From CBDFHJ01 sp965247635 (GTDB lineage Bacteria > Chloroflexota > Dehalococcoidia > Lucifugimonadales > Australimonadaceae), in assembly GCA_965247635.1 (NCBI GenBank), contig CBDFHJ010000001.1:1-43796 (forward strand): DNA of 43,796 nt, in the 5' to 3' direction. Position numbers and translations under genes: made by a program. The notes below the pieces were generated by a model. It was given only the letters and a program-made list of their open reading frames with translations, was not told the DNA's origin and did not search any database. Positions 25,807 through 33,275 of the stretch are shown here, piece by piece (within the stretch, counting starts at the first letter, position 1; each line of letters opens with the position of its first letter).

Positions 25807-26625
25807 TCAAACTATCCTCCGCCGCCGTCGGCGGCTCGACCTCATCACCCGTTTCACCGCCTCCGGGGTGGCATACGTGGGGGTCACCATGCCCTGCTCC
25901 ATGTCCAGGTAGAGGCCCATGAAGGGACAGGTGCCCACCACCATGCGGCGGACCACCTGTAAGACCAGCGACGCCATCATCTGGTTGATGGTCGGGTCCT
26001 GATCGGTGAGGTCGAGGGCGGCAGCGCAGTCCACGTCGGGCGGCGCGGTGGAGACCGCCGTCAGCAGGTCGGGGCGCTGCAGCGTGGGTGCGGGCAGCAG
26101 GTAGCAGGTCTCGCCCCTGAACGCTGGCTCGTCCCAGGTGATCTCGCCTGAGACGTTGCCGACCAGCACCTGCCCCCAGTTGGTGTCGTTGCCCGAGTCG
26201 ATGAGCCACCGGCCCGGGTCGCCTGGCAGGCACTCGGCCATCGCCCTGCGTGCGGCGGCGTTGTCGGCGCAGCCGATAAGCAGGGAGTTCCCGTAGGCGG
26301 GAAGGCCGGGGTAGCGGCCCCCATCGGGGCGTGAGTCCCCTTCACGGAAAGGGTAGACCGAGTAGCCGACGGGACGCCGGTAGGCCCTGGCCAGCCTGTC
26401 TGCCAGGGCTTGGCTCTTGAATTTCCCGACGTCCTCCGCGTAGAAGTTCTGTCGCAGCAGGTTGTGTGGTTCCACCCGGTCGTGGTCGACCAGGACGATG
26501 GTGGCCTCCCGCCCCTGGAAGAGGCGGCAGAGGCCCTCGGCCACGAACCCGCCGGTCCCGCCGCAGCCGACCACGGTGATCCACGGGTTGTCCAGCAGGA
26601 ACGCGTTGTCCAGGTAGTAGGGCAT
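25807..26625 (-). CDS. E1/ThiF-like adenylating enzyme (PRTRC system ThiF family)
   Basis: 272 aa. A Rossmann-type adenylation domain carries the ATP-binding GCGGTGG (residues 20-26), Asp at the end of the second strand (VLVDHD, D47), N55, R58/Q59 and K68, then GCADN near 130. This is the E1/ThiF/MoeB fold, which adenylates the C-terminus of a ubiquitin-like protein. A candidate catalytic Cys is in VDCAAALDL. The C-terminus is very Arg-rich (SSRRRRRRIV). It starts at an ATG with an ideal AAGGAGGTGATT site. It sits with the JAMM, E2-like and ubiquitin-like genes in the order known for PRTRC (ParB-related, ThiF-related cassette) loci, so the likely partner is the protein encoded at 29022-29228. 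Confidence 0.88.
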   Translation of the reverse strand: MPYYLDNAFLLDNPWITVVGCGGTGGFVAEGLCRLFQGREATIVLVDHDRVEPHNLLRQNFYAEDVGKFKSQALADRLARAYRRPVGYSVYPFREGDSRPDGGRYPGLPAYGNSLLIGCADNAAARRAMAECLPGDPGRWLIDSGNDTNWGQVLVGNVSGEITWDEPAFRGETCYLLPAPTLQRPDLLTAVSTAPPDVDCAAALDLTDQDPTINQMMASLVLQVVRRMVVGTCPFMGLYLDMEQGMVTPTYATPEAVKRVMRSSRRRRRRIV

Positions 26626-26685
26626 CTAATCACCTCCTTGTAGTTGTTCGGTTGCTGTCTTGTGTCTCCTCCGGCTCATCGCCCA

Positions 26686-27246
26686 TCAGCCGGACGCCCC
26701 GATCCGGCCGGCGATCACCTGCGACCAGTCCACCGGGGAGAAGTGGCCGTAGACCCCGAGCCGGAGGCTCAATTCCAGCCGGGGGGTATCAAGGCGTCCC
26801 ACGACGCCGTAGATGCGGAAGCCCTGCTCGTCCCGGTCGTCGGTATCCGAGAAGAAGGCGCGGGAGCCTCCGTGGGAGTGGAACTCGGCGACCACCCCGG
26901 TGGGCGGCCGGTAGGTGAGGGATGTAGCGGTCCCGGCCTGCGGGGGCACCACCAGCCCATAAACCTGCCCGTCCCAGCGCACTGCGAAGAACCGCTCGGT
27001 TTCGGGATCGGTCCGGAGCCAGCGCAGACCCAGCTCCAAGAGGTCAGCCGGGATGGGGCCATGGCCCAACACCACCTTCTCGGACACGGGCGCCAACCCG
27101 CGCACCTCGCAGGGGACGAGCAGGACCCGCGCCGCCAGATGGGCGCTCTCGGACTGGACGTAGAGACCGCCCGCTCCGAGCACGTAGTCGTACCCGATAC
27201 CCTGGACTCCGGTGATTCCGCCGGGGTGGTTCACGAGGTAGCCCAC
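26686..27246 (-). CDS. JAB/JAMM metalloprotease-like protein (PRTRC system protein A)
   Basis: About 186 aa from the GTG at 27246 (GGAG eight bases upstream, 16 bp after the previous stop); the frame is open further upstream to 27360 but would overlap the preceding gene. The JAMM zinc site is complete: H123-S-H125, seven residues, S133, two residues, D136, with E121 just before. JAMM enzymes remove ubiquitin or trim ubiquitin-like precursors. Being next to E1-, E2- and ubiquitin-like genes, it would be expected to process or remove the protein C modifier. Biochemistry of PRTRC protein A is inferred from the family. Confidence 0.82.
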   Translation of the reverse strand: MGYLVNHPGGITGVQGIGYDYVLGAGGLYVQSESAHLAARVLLVPCEVRGLAPVSEKVVLGHGPIPADLLELGLRWLRTDPETERFFAVRWDGQVYGLVVPPQAGTATSLTYRPPTGVVAEFHSHGGSRAFFSDTDDRDEQGFRIYGVVGRLDTPRLELSLRLGVYGHFSPVDWSQVIAGRIGASG

Positions 27247-27262
27247 CGGCGCCGCTCCGGTA

Positions 27263-27970
27263 CTAGAAGCGGTAGCCCCGTCTCCCCTCGGAGACCGCCA
27301 TGGCGTGGGCCACGGTGCACTGGGGAACAAGGTCCTCAGCCGGGTACTCGCTCTTTCCATCTAACTCCTCCCACAGTTCAACTAGGTTTTCGGGATGTTT
27401 CTTCGAGCGGTACTTTGAGTCTCCGGTAAGGGAGAAGTAGGACTGGAAGAAGGACTCCGGTATCCGTCCCACCTCCTCTGGGAACCGGTGGCTTCCGGGG
27501 CAGACCCTGCCGTCGCTGAATACGTTGAAGGCCGGGGCCCGGAAGAGCTGCTGCTCGGCGTCGGTCGGCCGCTCCGTTGCGGCGTAGACCCAGGGCGCCC
27601 GGCCCGGCGAGCAGACGAAGACCAGCCCCGGCATGGGAAGCCGGAGCCGGGCGGGGGGCTTGAACGCCACCCGCCCGAGGGCCACGGGCCAGACCTGCGG
27701 CGGCCGCCACAGGGCCACCATCTGCCCGGTCTCGCCCTGGTTCCACCAGAGGGTTGCCTCCGGCAGCAGCCCCGAGGAGAACCCCAGGTGCCGGGTGAAC
27801 ACGTTGGCTATCTCGTCCGCCGAGACGGTCCTGACCCAGGCGGAGTCGCCGTCGAAGCCCCTCAGCAGGATGGTCTCGCCGTACACCTCCAGCTGCAATT
27901 TGAGGTTGTCTTTAGGCGCGTCCGTGACGCCCGGCAGGGACCACCGGGTCGTGTCGGGTTCATTAGTCAT
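27263..27970 (-). CDS. E2-like protein (PRTRC system protein B)
   Basis: 235 aa from the ATG at 27970, which has GGGAGG nine bases upstream and overlaps the stop of the preceding gene by eight bases. It matches the PRTRC protein B pattern: a beta-rich N-terminal half, then PGLVFVC and the segment FNVFSDGRVCPGSH. The Cys in this segment (C157) sits after Asn and in a GRVCPG context, as expected for the active Cys of bacterial E2-like (UBC-fold) proteins. The probable role is to accept a ubiquitin-like protein from the ThiF-like enzyme; this is inference from family and operon. Confidence 0.8.
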   Translation of the reverse strand: MTNEPDTTRWSLPGVTDAPKDNLKLQLEVYGETILLRGFDGDSAWVRTVSADEIANVFTRHLGFSSGLLPEATLWWNQGETGQMVALWRPPQVWPVALGRVAFKPPARLRLPMPGLVFVCSPGRAPWVYAATERPTDAEQQLFRAPAFNVFSDGRVCPGSHRFPEEVGRIPESFFQSYFSLTGDSKYRSKKHPENLVELWEELDGKSEYPAEDLVPQCTVAHAMAVSEGRRGYRF

Positions 27971-28805
27971 GGTCGTTGTCCTCCCTGTCTTGTTGTTGTT
28001 CGGGCAGTAGCTCCAGGACGAAGTCCAGCATCTCGGCGAAGCGGCCGGGAAGGTCACCCTCCAGCCAGTCGGTCAACCGGCTCACCGAGTCCATGAGGGT
28101 GGTGGCCTTGCGCCACTCCTCGGTGCCCTCCTGGATGATGTCGTCCTCCCAGGGGTCGGCGAACCCCTCGTACATCCCGTCGTCGTAGCAGTAGTCGAGG
28201 AAGAAGTTGCCGGTCTCGGCAAAGACCCAGGCGCAGGCCTGGGCCGCCCCCTCGAACCTCGTCCCCTTCAGCGCTCCGGTGAGGGCGTCCAGGGGTATGC
28301 CATCCTGGGGCAGTCTTAGCAGGATCTCTTGCGGGATGCGGGCGGCGGCCGACTCAAGCCAGGCCACCCGCATCCCGTCGGGTTCCTCGTAGTAGGAATC
28401 GGGGGGCTTTACCAGCAGGACGAGGGCCGAGAGGCCGTCCCGGTAGCCGTCCCACATCTCGTGGAGGCCGTCGTAGCCGAAGCCCATAAGCTCGAAGGGG
28501 ATGCCCCTCCTGAGCCAGGACCAGGGAGGCTCATCTCCATCCTCCATGTAACAGTCGAAGAACGGGGCGTAGAGGGGGAAGTGGCGCTCCCCGAAGAGCT
28601 GACCGAAGCGCTCCACCCTTCTGGCCGCGTCGGGGCCGGCCAGCACCGACTCCGCGTCCCGGGGAAAGAGGCGGCGCACCAGCCCCGCGAACCAGGCGTA
28701 GTCGCCTGAGTAGCCGACCAGCGTTACCAGCTCCCGCAGCGACGGCGGACGCCGCAGGAGCAGTTTTGCCAGGCCGTTCAGGCTCGGCGGGGCCGCAGCA
28801 TGCAT
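27963..28805 (-). CDS. Unknown 280-aa protein in the PRTRC operon (protein F position)
   Basis: 280 aa, not recognised. An N-terminal helical region (LAKLLLRRPPSLRELVTLVG, residues 12-31) leads to an acidic, aromatic-rich middle (FFDCYMEDGDEPPWSW) and an acidic C-terminus (EGTEEWRK, DREDNDHD). It starts at an ATG with GGAGG seven bases upstream and overlaps the end of the 76-aa gene by 28 bp; its stop overlaps the E2-like start. The place between protein C and protein B is where PRTRC loci carry protein F, so it may be a diverged F, but similarity is not shown here. A fossil homologue of its N-terminus is at 1415-1580, fused to a helicase tail. Confidence 0.75.
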   Translation of the reverse strand: MHAAAPPSLNGLAKLLLRRPPSLRELVTLVGYSGDYAWFAGLVRRLFPRDAESVLAGPDAARRVERFGQLFGERHFPLYAPFFDCYMEDGDEPPWSWLRRGIPFELMGFGYDGLHEMWDGYRDGLSALVLLVKPPDSYYEEPDGMRVAWLESAAARIPQEILLRLPQDGIPLDALTGALKGTRFEGAAQACAWVFAETGNFFLDYCYDDGMYEGFADPWEDDIIQEGTEEWRKATTLMDSVSRLTDWLEGDLPGRFAEMLDFVLELLPEQQQDREDNDHD

Positions 28806-29008
28806 CTCAGGGCCTCCGCCATGCGGCCTGTGGCATCGGCGTAGTCCTGGGCCTGGGCGCAGGCCATCTCCACGTCTGCCTGCCGTGCGGCCGCGGCGTC
28901 CAGGTCGAGGGAGCCGTCGGGCCGTGTGAGCTCCGCCGTGAGCTCAAGGATGCTGAGATCTGCCGGCGGCGTTGCCGCCAGCAGACCCGCGAACGTCCGG
29001 TTGTCCAT
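28778..29008 (-). CDS. Small unknown protein in the PRTRC operon
   Basis: 76 aa, predicted mostly helical and acidic (ELTAELTRPDGSLDLDAAAA) with an Arg-rich end (LRPRRA). AGGAGAGAG lies just before the ATG at 29008. It starts 13 bp after the ubiquitin-like gene and overlaps the next gene by 28 bp, typical of translational coupling. No family recognised. Confidence 0.7.
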   Translation of the reverse strand: MDNRTFAGLLAATPPADLSILELTAELTRPDGSLDLDAAAARQADVEMACAQAQDYADATGRMAEALRCMLRPRRA

Positions 29009-29021
29009 GGGACTCTCTCCT

Positions 29022-29228
29022 TCAGTTTCGGGCGCAGGTGAAGGCGCCCTTGGTGCCCACCCGCCGCTGGAACTCGTAGATGGTGTCTTCTCCCCTCTTG
29101 GTCTCCTTCACCGAGGCGTTGGCTATCTCCCCGTAGAAGTCGCTCAGGGTTGCCTTCACCTGGTCGACGCTCATCTGGGGGTCGGGGTCGGGGAACTCGC
29201 GGTCGTCGTATACGAAAATCCGTGCCAT
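29022..29228 (-). CDS. Ubiquitin-like protein (PRTRC system protein C)
   Basis: 68 aa with GGAG eight bases before the ATG at 29228. It begins ARIFVYDDREFPDPDP and continues MSVDQVKATLSDFY and an EFQRRVGTKG segment. This is the pattern of PRTRC protein C, a prokaryotic ubiquitin-like (beta-grasp) family. Homologues, as I recall the family, tend to end at or near GTKG; here seven more residues (AFTCARN) follow, with an extra Cys. If the family model holds, the tail might be trimmed by the JAMM protein before activation by the ThiF-like enzyme. First gene of the cassette after a hairpin that separates it from the helicase. Confidence 0.82.
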   Translation of the reverse strand: MARIFVYDDREFPDPDPQMSVDQVKATLSDFYGEIANASVKETKRGEDTIYEFQRRVGTKGAFTCARN

Positions 29229-29278
29229 GGTTCATCTCCTCGTGAGTGCTGTGTTTAGCTTGCGTTGCCACCTGCAGG

Positions 29279-29307
29279 GAGGCCGCCGCTCCATGTGCGG
29301 CGACCTC
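29279..29307 (-). terminator. Intergenic hairpin after the helicase gene
   Basis: An 11-bp inverted repeat with one mismatch (GAGGCCGCCGC / GCGGCGACCTC) and a 7-base loop, 17 bp after the helicase stop and 50 bp before the ubiquitin-like gene. There is no T-run, so it may be an attenuator or RNA-processing site rather than a full terminator. Confidence 0.45.
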
Positions 29308-29324
29308 TCCCGTACCCCTGCGGT

Positions 29325-31724
29325 CTAGCGTTGAGCGCCGACGGGCTCCTGTTCGCGTTGCTGTTCCATCGTCATCGCCCACTCGAACATCGAGAGGGTC
29401 GCGGGCTGGGGCTTGCGGCTGCGCTTCGGTTTGACCGGCTCCCCGGCCATGAACTGCGCCCAGGAGAACAGCGATCCGCCGGTGGCGGACGGCTCCGGGG
29501 CTTCGTCGTCGTGGTGGCCGTTGCCGTTCCCGTTGGCGGGAATCGCCGCGTGGCCGTTCCCGTTTGCGTGGCGGCCGTTGACCGGCGCAAGGTCGACCGT
29601 CGGCCCAATGCCGAAGACGTCGTCGTTGTGGCCGTTGGCGTGGTCTCCGTTCCCGTTGACCGCGATGGCCTCCGGCCCCACTTCGACGACCTTCCAGTCG
29701 TCATCCACCAGGTATTCCTCGGCAGTGGACTCGGCGTTCCTGGCCTGGGCGAACACCTCCTCCACCGTTTCGGCCTCGTGCTCCTCGTCGCCGCTGACTA
29801 TCCTGCGGGCCAAGGCCATCATCAGGTCGTCCCCGTCGTCGCCGTAGGCGGCCAGGCCGTCCTCCGGCAGCTCACCCTCCACTGCCAGGGAGCTCTGCAG
29901 CTTCTTGGCGACCAGCTTCAGGGCGTCGGCCTGCAGGGTGTTCCGGTAGGACATGAACACCACCTTGACCGGGCGGTTCTGCCCGATGCGCCATGATCGG
30001 CGGGATGCCTGCCTCATGACGTATACGCTGTAATCTGTCTCGTACCAGCAGATGGTCTGGAAGTCGATCAGGTCGAGGCCGGTCTGCACCAGCCTGGGGT
30101 GGCAGACCAGCACGTCGATGCCCTCCTTGACCCTGTCCGCCACCCACGCCTCACGGCGGTCCGGGGCAACGGCGTCGGCCTTCATCACGGCCACCCGGAA
30201 GCCGTACCGGGTGAGGATGTCGTCCATCCGCCCGGTGATGTCCCGGGTGCCGGTGTGGGTGGCGTAGACCAGCACCCTGCGGCCCTCCATCCGCTCGGCG
30301 GCCACAAGGTCCAGCAGGGCCTTCTCCTTGGGGTAGAGCCGCTCCTCGGACAACGGCGGGACCTGCACGATCACGTCGCCGCTCCGGGGGTCGAAGACCG
30401 TCTCACCCCTGGTGCAGCCGTCTGGATAGGCGAGCAGCGTTTGAAGGTAGGTCGCCAGCAGCCGCTTGGAGCCGCTCCTCAGGGCGTCCGCCAGCTCCTT
30501 TCTGAGCTCCTCGTACACAAGGTTGTAGGCGCTGCGCTGGGAGTAGCCCGTCGCGTCCTCCTCCGAGTCCATCGAGGAGAGCAGTATCTGCTCCTCGTAT
30601 GGGGGCAGGCCCGAGGCCACCTCGGCCAGTTTGAGGAAGACGGTGTTGCCGATGATGTGGAAGAGGGCCGAGGGCACTAGGCCCGGCCTCTCCCTGACCA
30701 CCTTGCGGAACTGGCGGCGGCGGCTGTTGCGTCCGTCCTCCAGGGACTCGTCGTCGGGCTTGCCCATGCTGTGCTCCTCGAAGCCGTACCGCTTTATCCA
30801 GCGGTGCTCGTCGGAGCGGTCGAACTCCGTCCTGATCTCAGGGGAGAACCTGTAGAGCAGGTGGAAGATGGTCGAGGAGTAGCCGCCCATCAGGGTCCCG
30901 CTGAGGCTGAGGGACTTGCCGCAGACGTCGGCCAGGACCCCGGCGGCGATGCCCTGGGCCGAGCCTCGCCCCTTGTACTCGTGGACCTCGTCTCCGATGA
31001 GCAGGTCGAAGAAGCCCTTCATCCTGAACTTCACGTATTCGGAGAGGGGATAGCGGCGTGGCCCCGAGGCGTCGGCCTGCCAGAGGGGACATCTGCAGTG
31101 GTCGCAGAAGCGCCTTCTCCGGCTCAGGTCGGCCTTGGTCAGGGGAACGCCGTCCTTGTCCACGACCTGGGCGTTGCAGTCGGGGCAACAGGGGACCCGG
31201 AACGGCTCGCCCGTCTCCTCGTCCCGCACCAGCCTGCCCTTGGCCGTGGCCCACCGCTCCACTACGGCGGGGTTCCAACGGTAGGAGAGCTTGGCGCGCT
31301 CCCTGGACATTACGGCGAAGAGGGGGCCCGAGCCGACGGAGAGGCGGAGCCGCTCCAGGTCGGTGATAGAAGTGACGATGGCCGCCCTTGCGAAGGGCAC
31401 GGTTTGCTCGATCTCCCGCTTCCACTTCTTCGTCAGGTGCGGAGGGCAGAGGATGAGTATCCTCCTGAACCCCGCCATGTGCGCTGCGGCGGCGGCGATG
31501 AAGGTCTTGCCGGTGCCCATCTCCCCGACCACGGTGGTGCCCCGGTGGGCTTCGAGGGAGAGGGCCGCGCCCCTGATGGCGTCCTCCTGGGCCCCCAGGG
31601 GAGTGCGGAGTAGTTGGGGCAGATCGTGCCCGTTCTCCGAGGGCCGGTAGAGCGGCGGGTAGGACTCCACCACCCGCCGGGCAATGGCCTCCCTGTAGGT
31701 GTCGATAAACTCTCCGAGGTTCAC
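29325..31724 (-). CDS. SNF2/superfamily 2 helicase-like ATPase with embedded zinc ribbon
   Basis: 799 aa. Walker A is GEMGTGKT (residues 67-74). A four-Cys zinc-ribbon insertion lies at about 178-222 (CCPDC and FCDHC). The DEAH-type box is DEVH (LLIGDEVHEYKG) and motif III is SLSGTLMGG. The second RecA-like domain shows LVYATHTGT, GLDLIDF and the SNF2-type motif VI RQASRRSWRIGQ. The C-terminal 170 residues are low-complexity Asn/Gly/His-rich (NGNGHHDD) and end in a conserved short segment (ATLSMFEWAMTMEQQRE) that is also preserved in the fossil at 1232-1350. SNF2 ATPases translocate on double-stranded DNA. It lies between the methyltransferase and PRTRC genes, each separated by a hairpin. Confidence 0.87.
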   Translation of the reverse strand: MNLGEFIDTYREAIARRVVESYPPLYRPSENGHDLPQLLRTPLGAQEDAIRGAALSLEAHRGTTVVGEMGTGKTFIAAAAAHMAGFRRILILCPPHLTKKWKREIEQTVPFARAAIVTSITDLERLRLSVGSGPLFAVMSRERAKLSYRWNPAVVERWATAKGRLVRDEETGEPFRVPCCPDCNAQVVDKDGVPLTKADLSRRRRFCDHCRCPLWQADASGPRRYPLSEYVKFRMKGFFDLLIGDEVHEYKGRGSAQGIAAGVLADVCGKSLSLSGTLMGGYSSTIFHLLYRFSPEIRTEFDRSDEHRWIKRYGFEEHSMGKPDDESLEDGRNSRRRQFRKVVRERPGLVPSALFHIIGNTVFLKLAEVASGLPPYEEQILLSSMDSEEDATGYSQRSAYNLVYEELRKELADALRSGSKRLLATYLQTLLAYPDGCTRGETVFDPRSGDVIVQVPPLSEERLYPKEKALLDLVAAERMEGRRVLVYATHTGTRDITGRMDDILTRYGFRVAVMKADAVAPDRREAWVADRVKEGIDVLVCHPRLVQTGLDLIDFQTICWYETDYSVYVMRQASRRSWRIGQNRPVKVVFMSYRNTLQADALKLVAKKLQSSLAVEGELPEDGLAAYGDDGDDLMMALARRIVSGDEEHEAETVEEVFAQARNAESTAEEYLVDDDWKVVEVGPEAIAVNGNGDHANGHNDDVFGIGPTVDLAPVNGRHANGNGHAAIPANGNGNGHHDDEAPEPSATGGSLFSWAQFMAGEPVKPKRSRKPQPATLSMFEWAMTMEQQREQEPVGAQR

Positions 31725-31776
31725 TATGGCCTCCTTCCTAATTTGTGGGGCCGTGTTGTATGTCGTGAAGACGAAG

Positions 31777-31817
31777 CGAGGCCCCGCTTCCCCTTGGAAT
31801 GGGAAAGCGGGGCCTCG
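31777..31817 (-). terminator. Intergenic hairpin after the methyltransferase gene
   Basis: A perfect 13-bp stem (CGAGGCCCCGCTT / AAGCGGGGCCTCG) with a 15-base loop, between the methyltransferase stop (31843) and the helicase start (31724). It shares an ACGRGGCC-type arm with the hairpins at 34500 and 35026. Confidence 0.55.
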
Positions 31818-31842
31818 TTGTGCGGCCCGGTATGTGGGCAGC

Positions 31843-32889
31843 CTATGCGGCGATGTCGGTGATCTCGCCGTCCTCCAGGTCCAGGGCCGTGACGGTGGTA
31901 GTCATCCGCTCCCGGTAGACCTCCTTCTGAGGGGTATCCTCCACCAGCACCATCTCCTTGGAAGTGCGGCCCTTGACGAGGATGCGCCTGCCTTCGGCCT
32001 CCAGCACCAGGTTGTCCAGGAACCCCGCCGCAACCAGCATGGCCATGTGCCCCCTCCTGAGGGGCATGAGTGGACGGGTGCGGTTGTCCCCCGCAGGCCA
32101 TAGAGTGTCGGTGACCGCCGTGCTGGCCCACAGGCCCGAGGCCCGGGCCTCCCTCGCCGCCGCCACGGGGTCGACCGTGCGGGTGGCGAAGAGGATGTCG
32201 CCGGTGGGAGCTATGGAGGGGGAGTAGACCGAGTAGTCGTGGGGGCGGAGCTCCTCGGGCTCACCCTGTGCCCACTCCCTCACCCGCCCCTCTGCGTAGG
32301 CGTTGGGGGATGGGTCAGCCTTCCGGTACCCCATGAGGACCACCTGGTCGAATGCCTCCCTCTCGGGCCGGGGGAAGGCCCAGCACCGGAGCGTCCCGTA
32401 GTGGGTGGAAAGGTAGCGGGCCGATACCGCCAGCCTGGCCCTGGGGACGATGAAGACCAGGAGGCCGTCCTCGGCCAGGTAGCGGGTGCAGTGGGTGAGG
32501 AAGCGGTGCTCCACCCTCCTCTCGTCCCCGGAGTCCCAGTCATAGGGCGGGTTGAGGTAGAGGAGGCCGAAGGCCCCGTTGGCCATGGAGGTCCGGAAGA
32601 GGTCGGAGGCCAGGGCATGGTCCAGGCGGGCCTGGGCCTCCTGGGCCCTGTCCTTGTGCAGTTCCACCCCGTAGGCCTCGATGGGCACGGGGACGGATGT
32701 GTTGCCCGCCATGCCCCCGGCCAGCCGGGCCGCCGCCTCACCGGCGCCGCAGCAGGGGTCGAGGATGCGCAGGGTCCTGCCCCTGCTGTAGTAGGAGAGC
32801 CTTGGGGTATCTACCAGGGTGGCGATCATGTCCACCACCCGATCGGGCGTGGGGTAAAAGCCCCCTTTGGCCTGGGCTGCCAGTCTCAT
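31843..32889 (-). CDS. DNA N6-adenine methyltransferase-like protein (DUF6094 type)
   Basis: 348 aa. The SAM-binding motif I is LDPCCGAGE (about residues 43-51) and the catalytic motif IV is LNPPYDW, as in N6-adenine DNA methyltransferases. The N-terminus KGGFYPTPDRVVDMI is typical of this class on mobile elements. The C-terminal half has a separate beta-rich domain without a recognised target-recognition module. The ATG at 32889 has GGAG nearby and overlaps the stop of the preceding gene (ATGA). There is no restriction enzyme next to it, so it is probably an orphan methyltransferase that marks element or host DNA. Confidence 0.82.
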   Translation of the reverse strand: MRLAAQAKGGFYPTPDRVVDMIATLVDTPRLSYYSRGRTLRILDPCCGAGEAAARLAGGMAGNTSVPVPIEAYGVELHKDRAQEAQARLDHALASDLFRTSMANGAFGLLYLNPPYDWDSGDERRVEHRFLTHCTRYLAEDGLLVFIVPRARLAVSARYLSTHYGTLRCWAFPRPEREAFDQVVLMGYRKADPSPNAYAEGRVREWAQGEPEELRPHDYSVYSPSIAPTGDILFATRTVDPVAAAREARASGLWASTAVTDTLWPAGDNRTRPLMPLRRGHMAMLVAAGFLDNLVLEAEGRRILVKGRTSKEMVLVEDTPQKEVYRERMTTTVTALDLEDGEITDIAA

Positions 32890-33275
32890 GTCTTATCTCC
32901 TTTCACTCTCGTGTCGATGCCCCGTACCTCGCCCGTGGCAAGGGTGGCGTGGAAGCAGAGCACCTCGTCTATGTTCGTGCCCTCGGCGCAGGCGGTGCAG
33001 AGGGCCGTGATGATCGCGGGGCCCCGTGCGGTGTTGACCCGCCGTACCAACGTGAAGCCGCCCCGGGGCAGTCCGTACCTGTAGAGCGGAGCCTTCCGGT
33101 CCCTGACGTCCTCTTCCGTCGCCTTCTCGTAGAAATGGGGTTGACCGAACTCACAGATGTGGCTGGAAGGGCCGTGGCAGCAGAGGAGGCAGGCCTCACC
33201 GTCCAGGCAGAAACGCCGCCAGGCCCTGCGCTCCTCCTCGCTCCAATGCTCGGCGGTCTTGAGGGTTCTATCCAT
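32886..33275 (-). CDS. Hypothetical Cys-rich protein
   Basis: 129 aa from the ATG at 33275, which has GGAGG nine bases upstream and lies inside the end of the preceding gene; a GTG at 33281 is an alternative. Clustered Cys and His (CLLCCHGPSSHICEFG, FHAT, and CTAC) suggest metal binding. No family recognised. It is coupled to its neighbours on both sides by overlapping start and stop codons. Confidence 0.7.
   Translation of the reverse strand: MDRTLKTAEHWSEEERRAWRRFCLDGEACLLCCHGPSSHICEFGQPHFYEKATEEDVRDRKAPLYRYGLPRGGFTLVRRVNTARGPAIITALCTACAEGTNIDEVLCFHATLATGEVRGIDTRVKGDKT

Noticed and set aside
28807..29382. 191-aa minus-strand frame across the PRTRC protein C gene
   Set aside because: Arg/Pro/Thr-rich shadow frame; the overlapping 68-aa and 76-aa frames have ribosome sites and sensible sequence.
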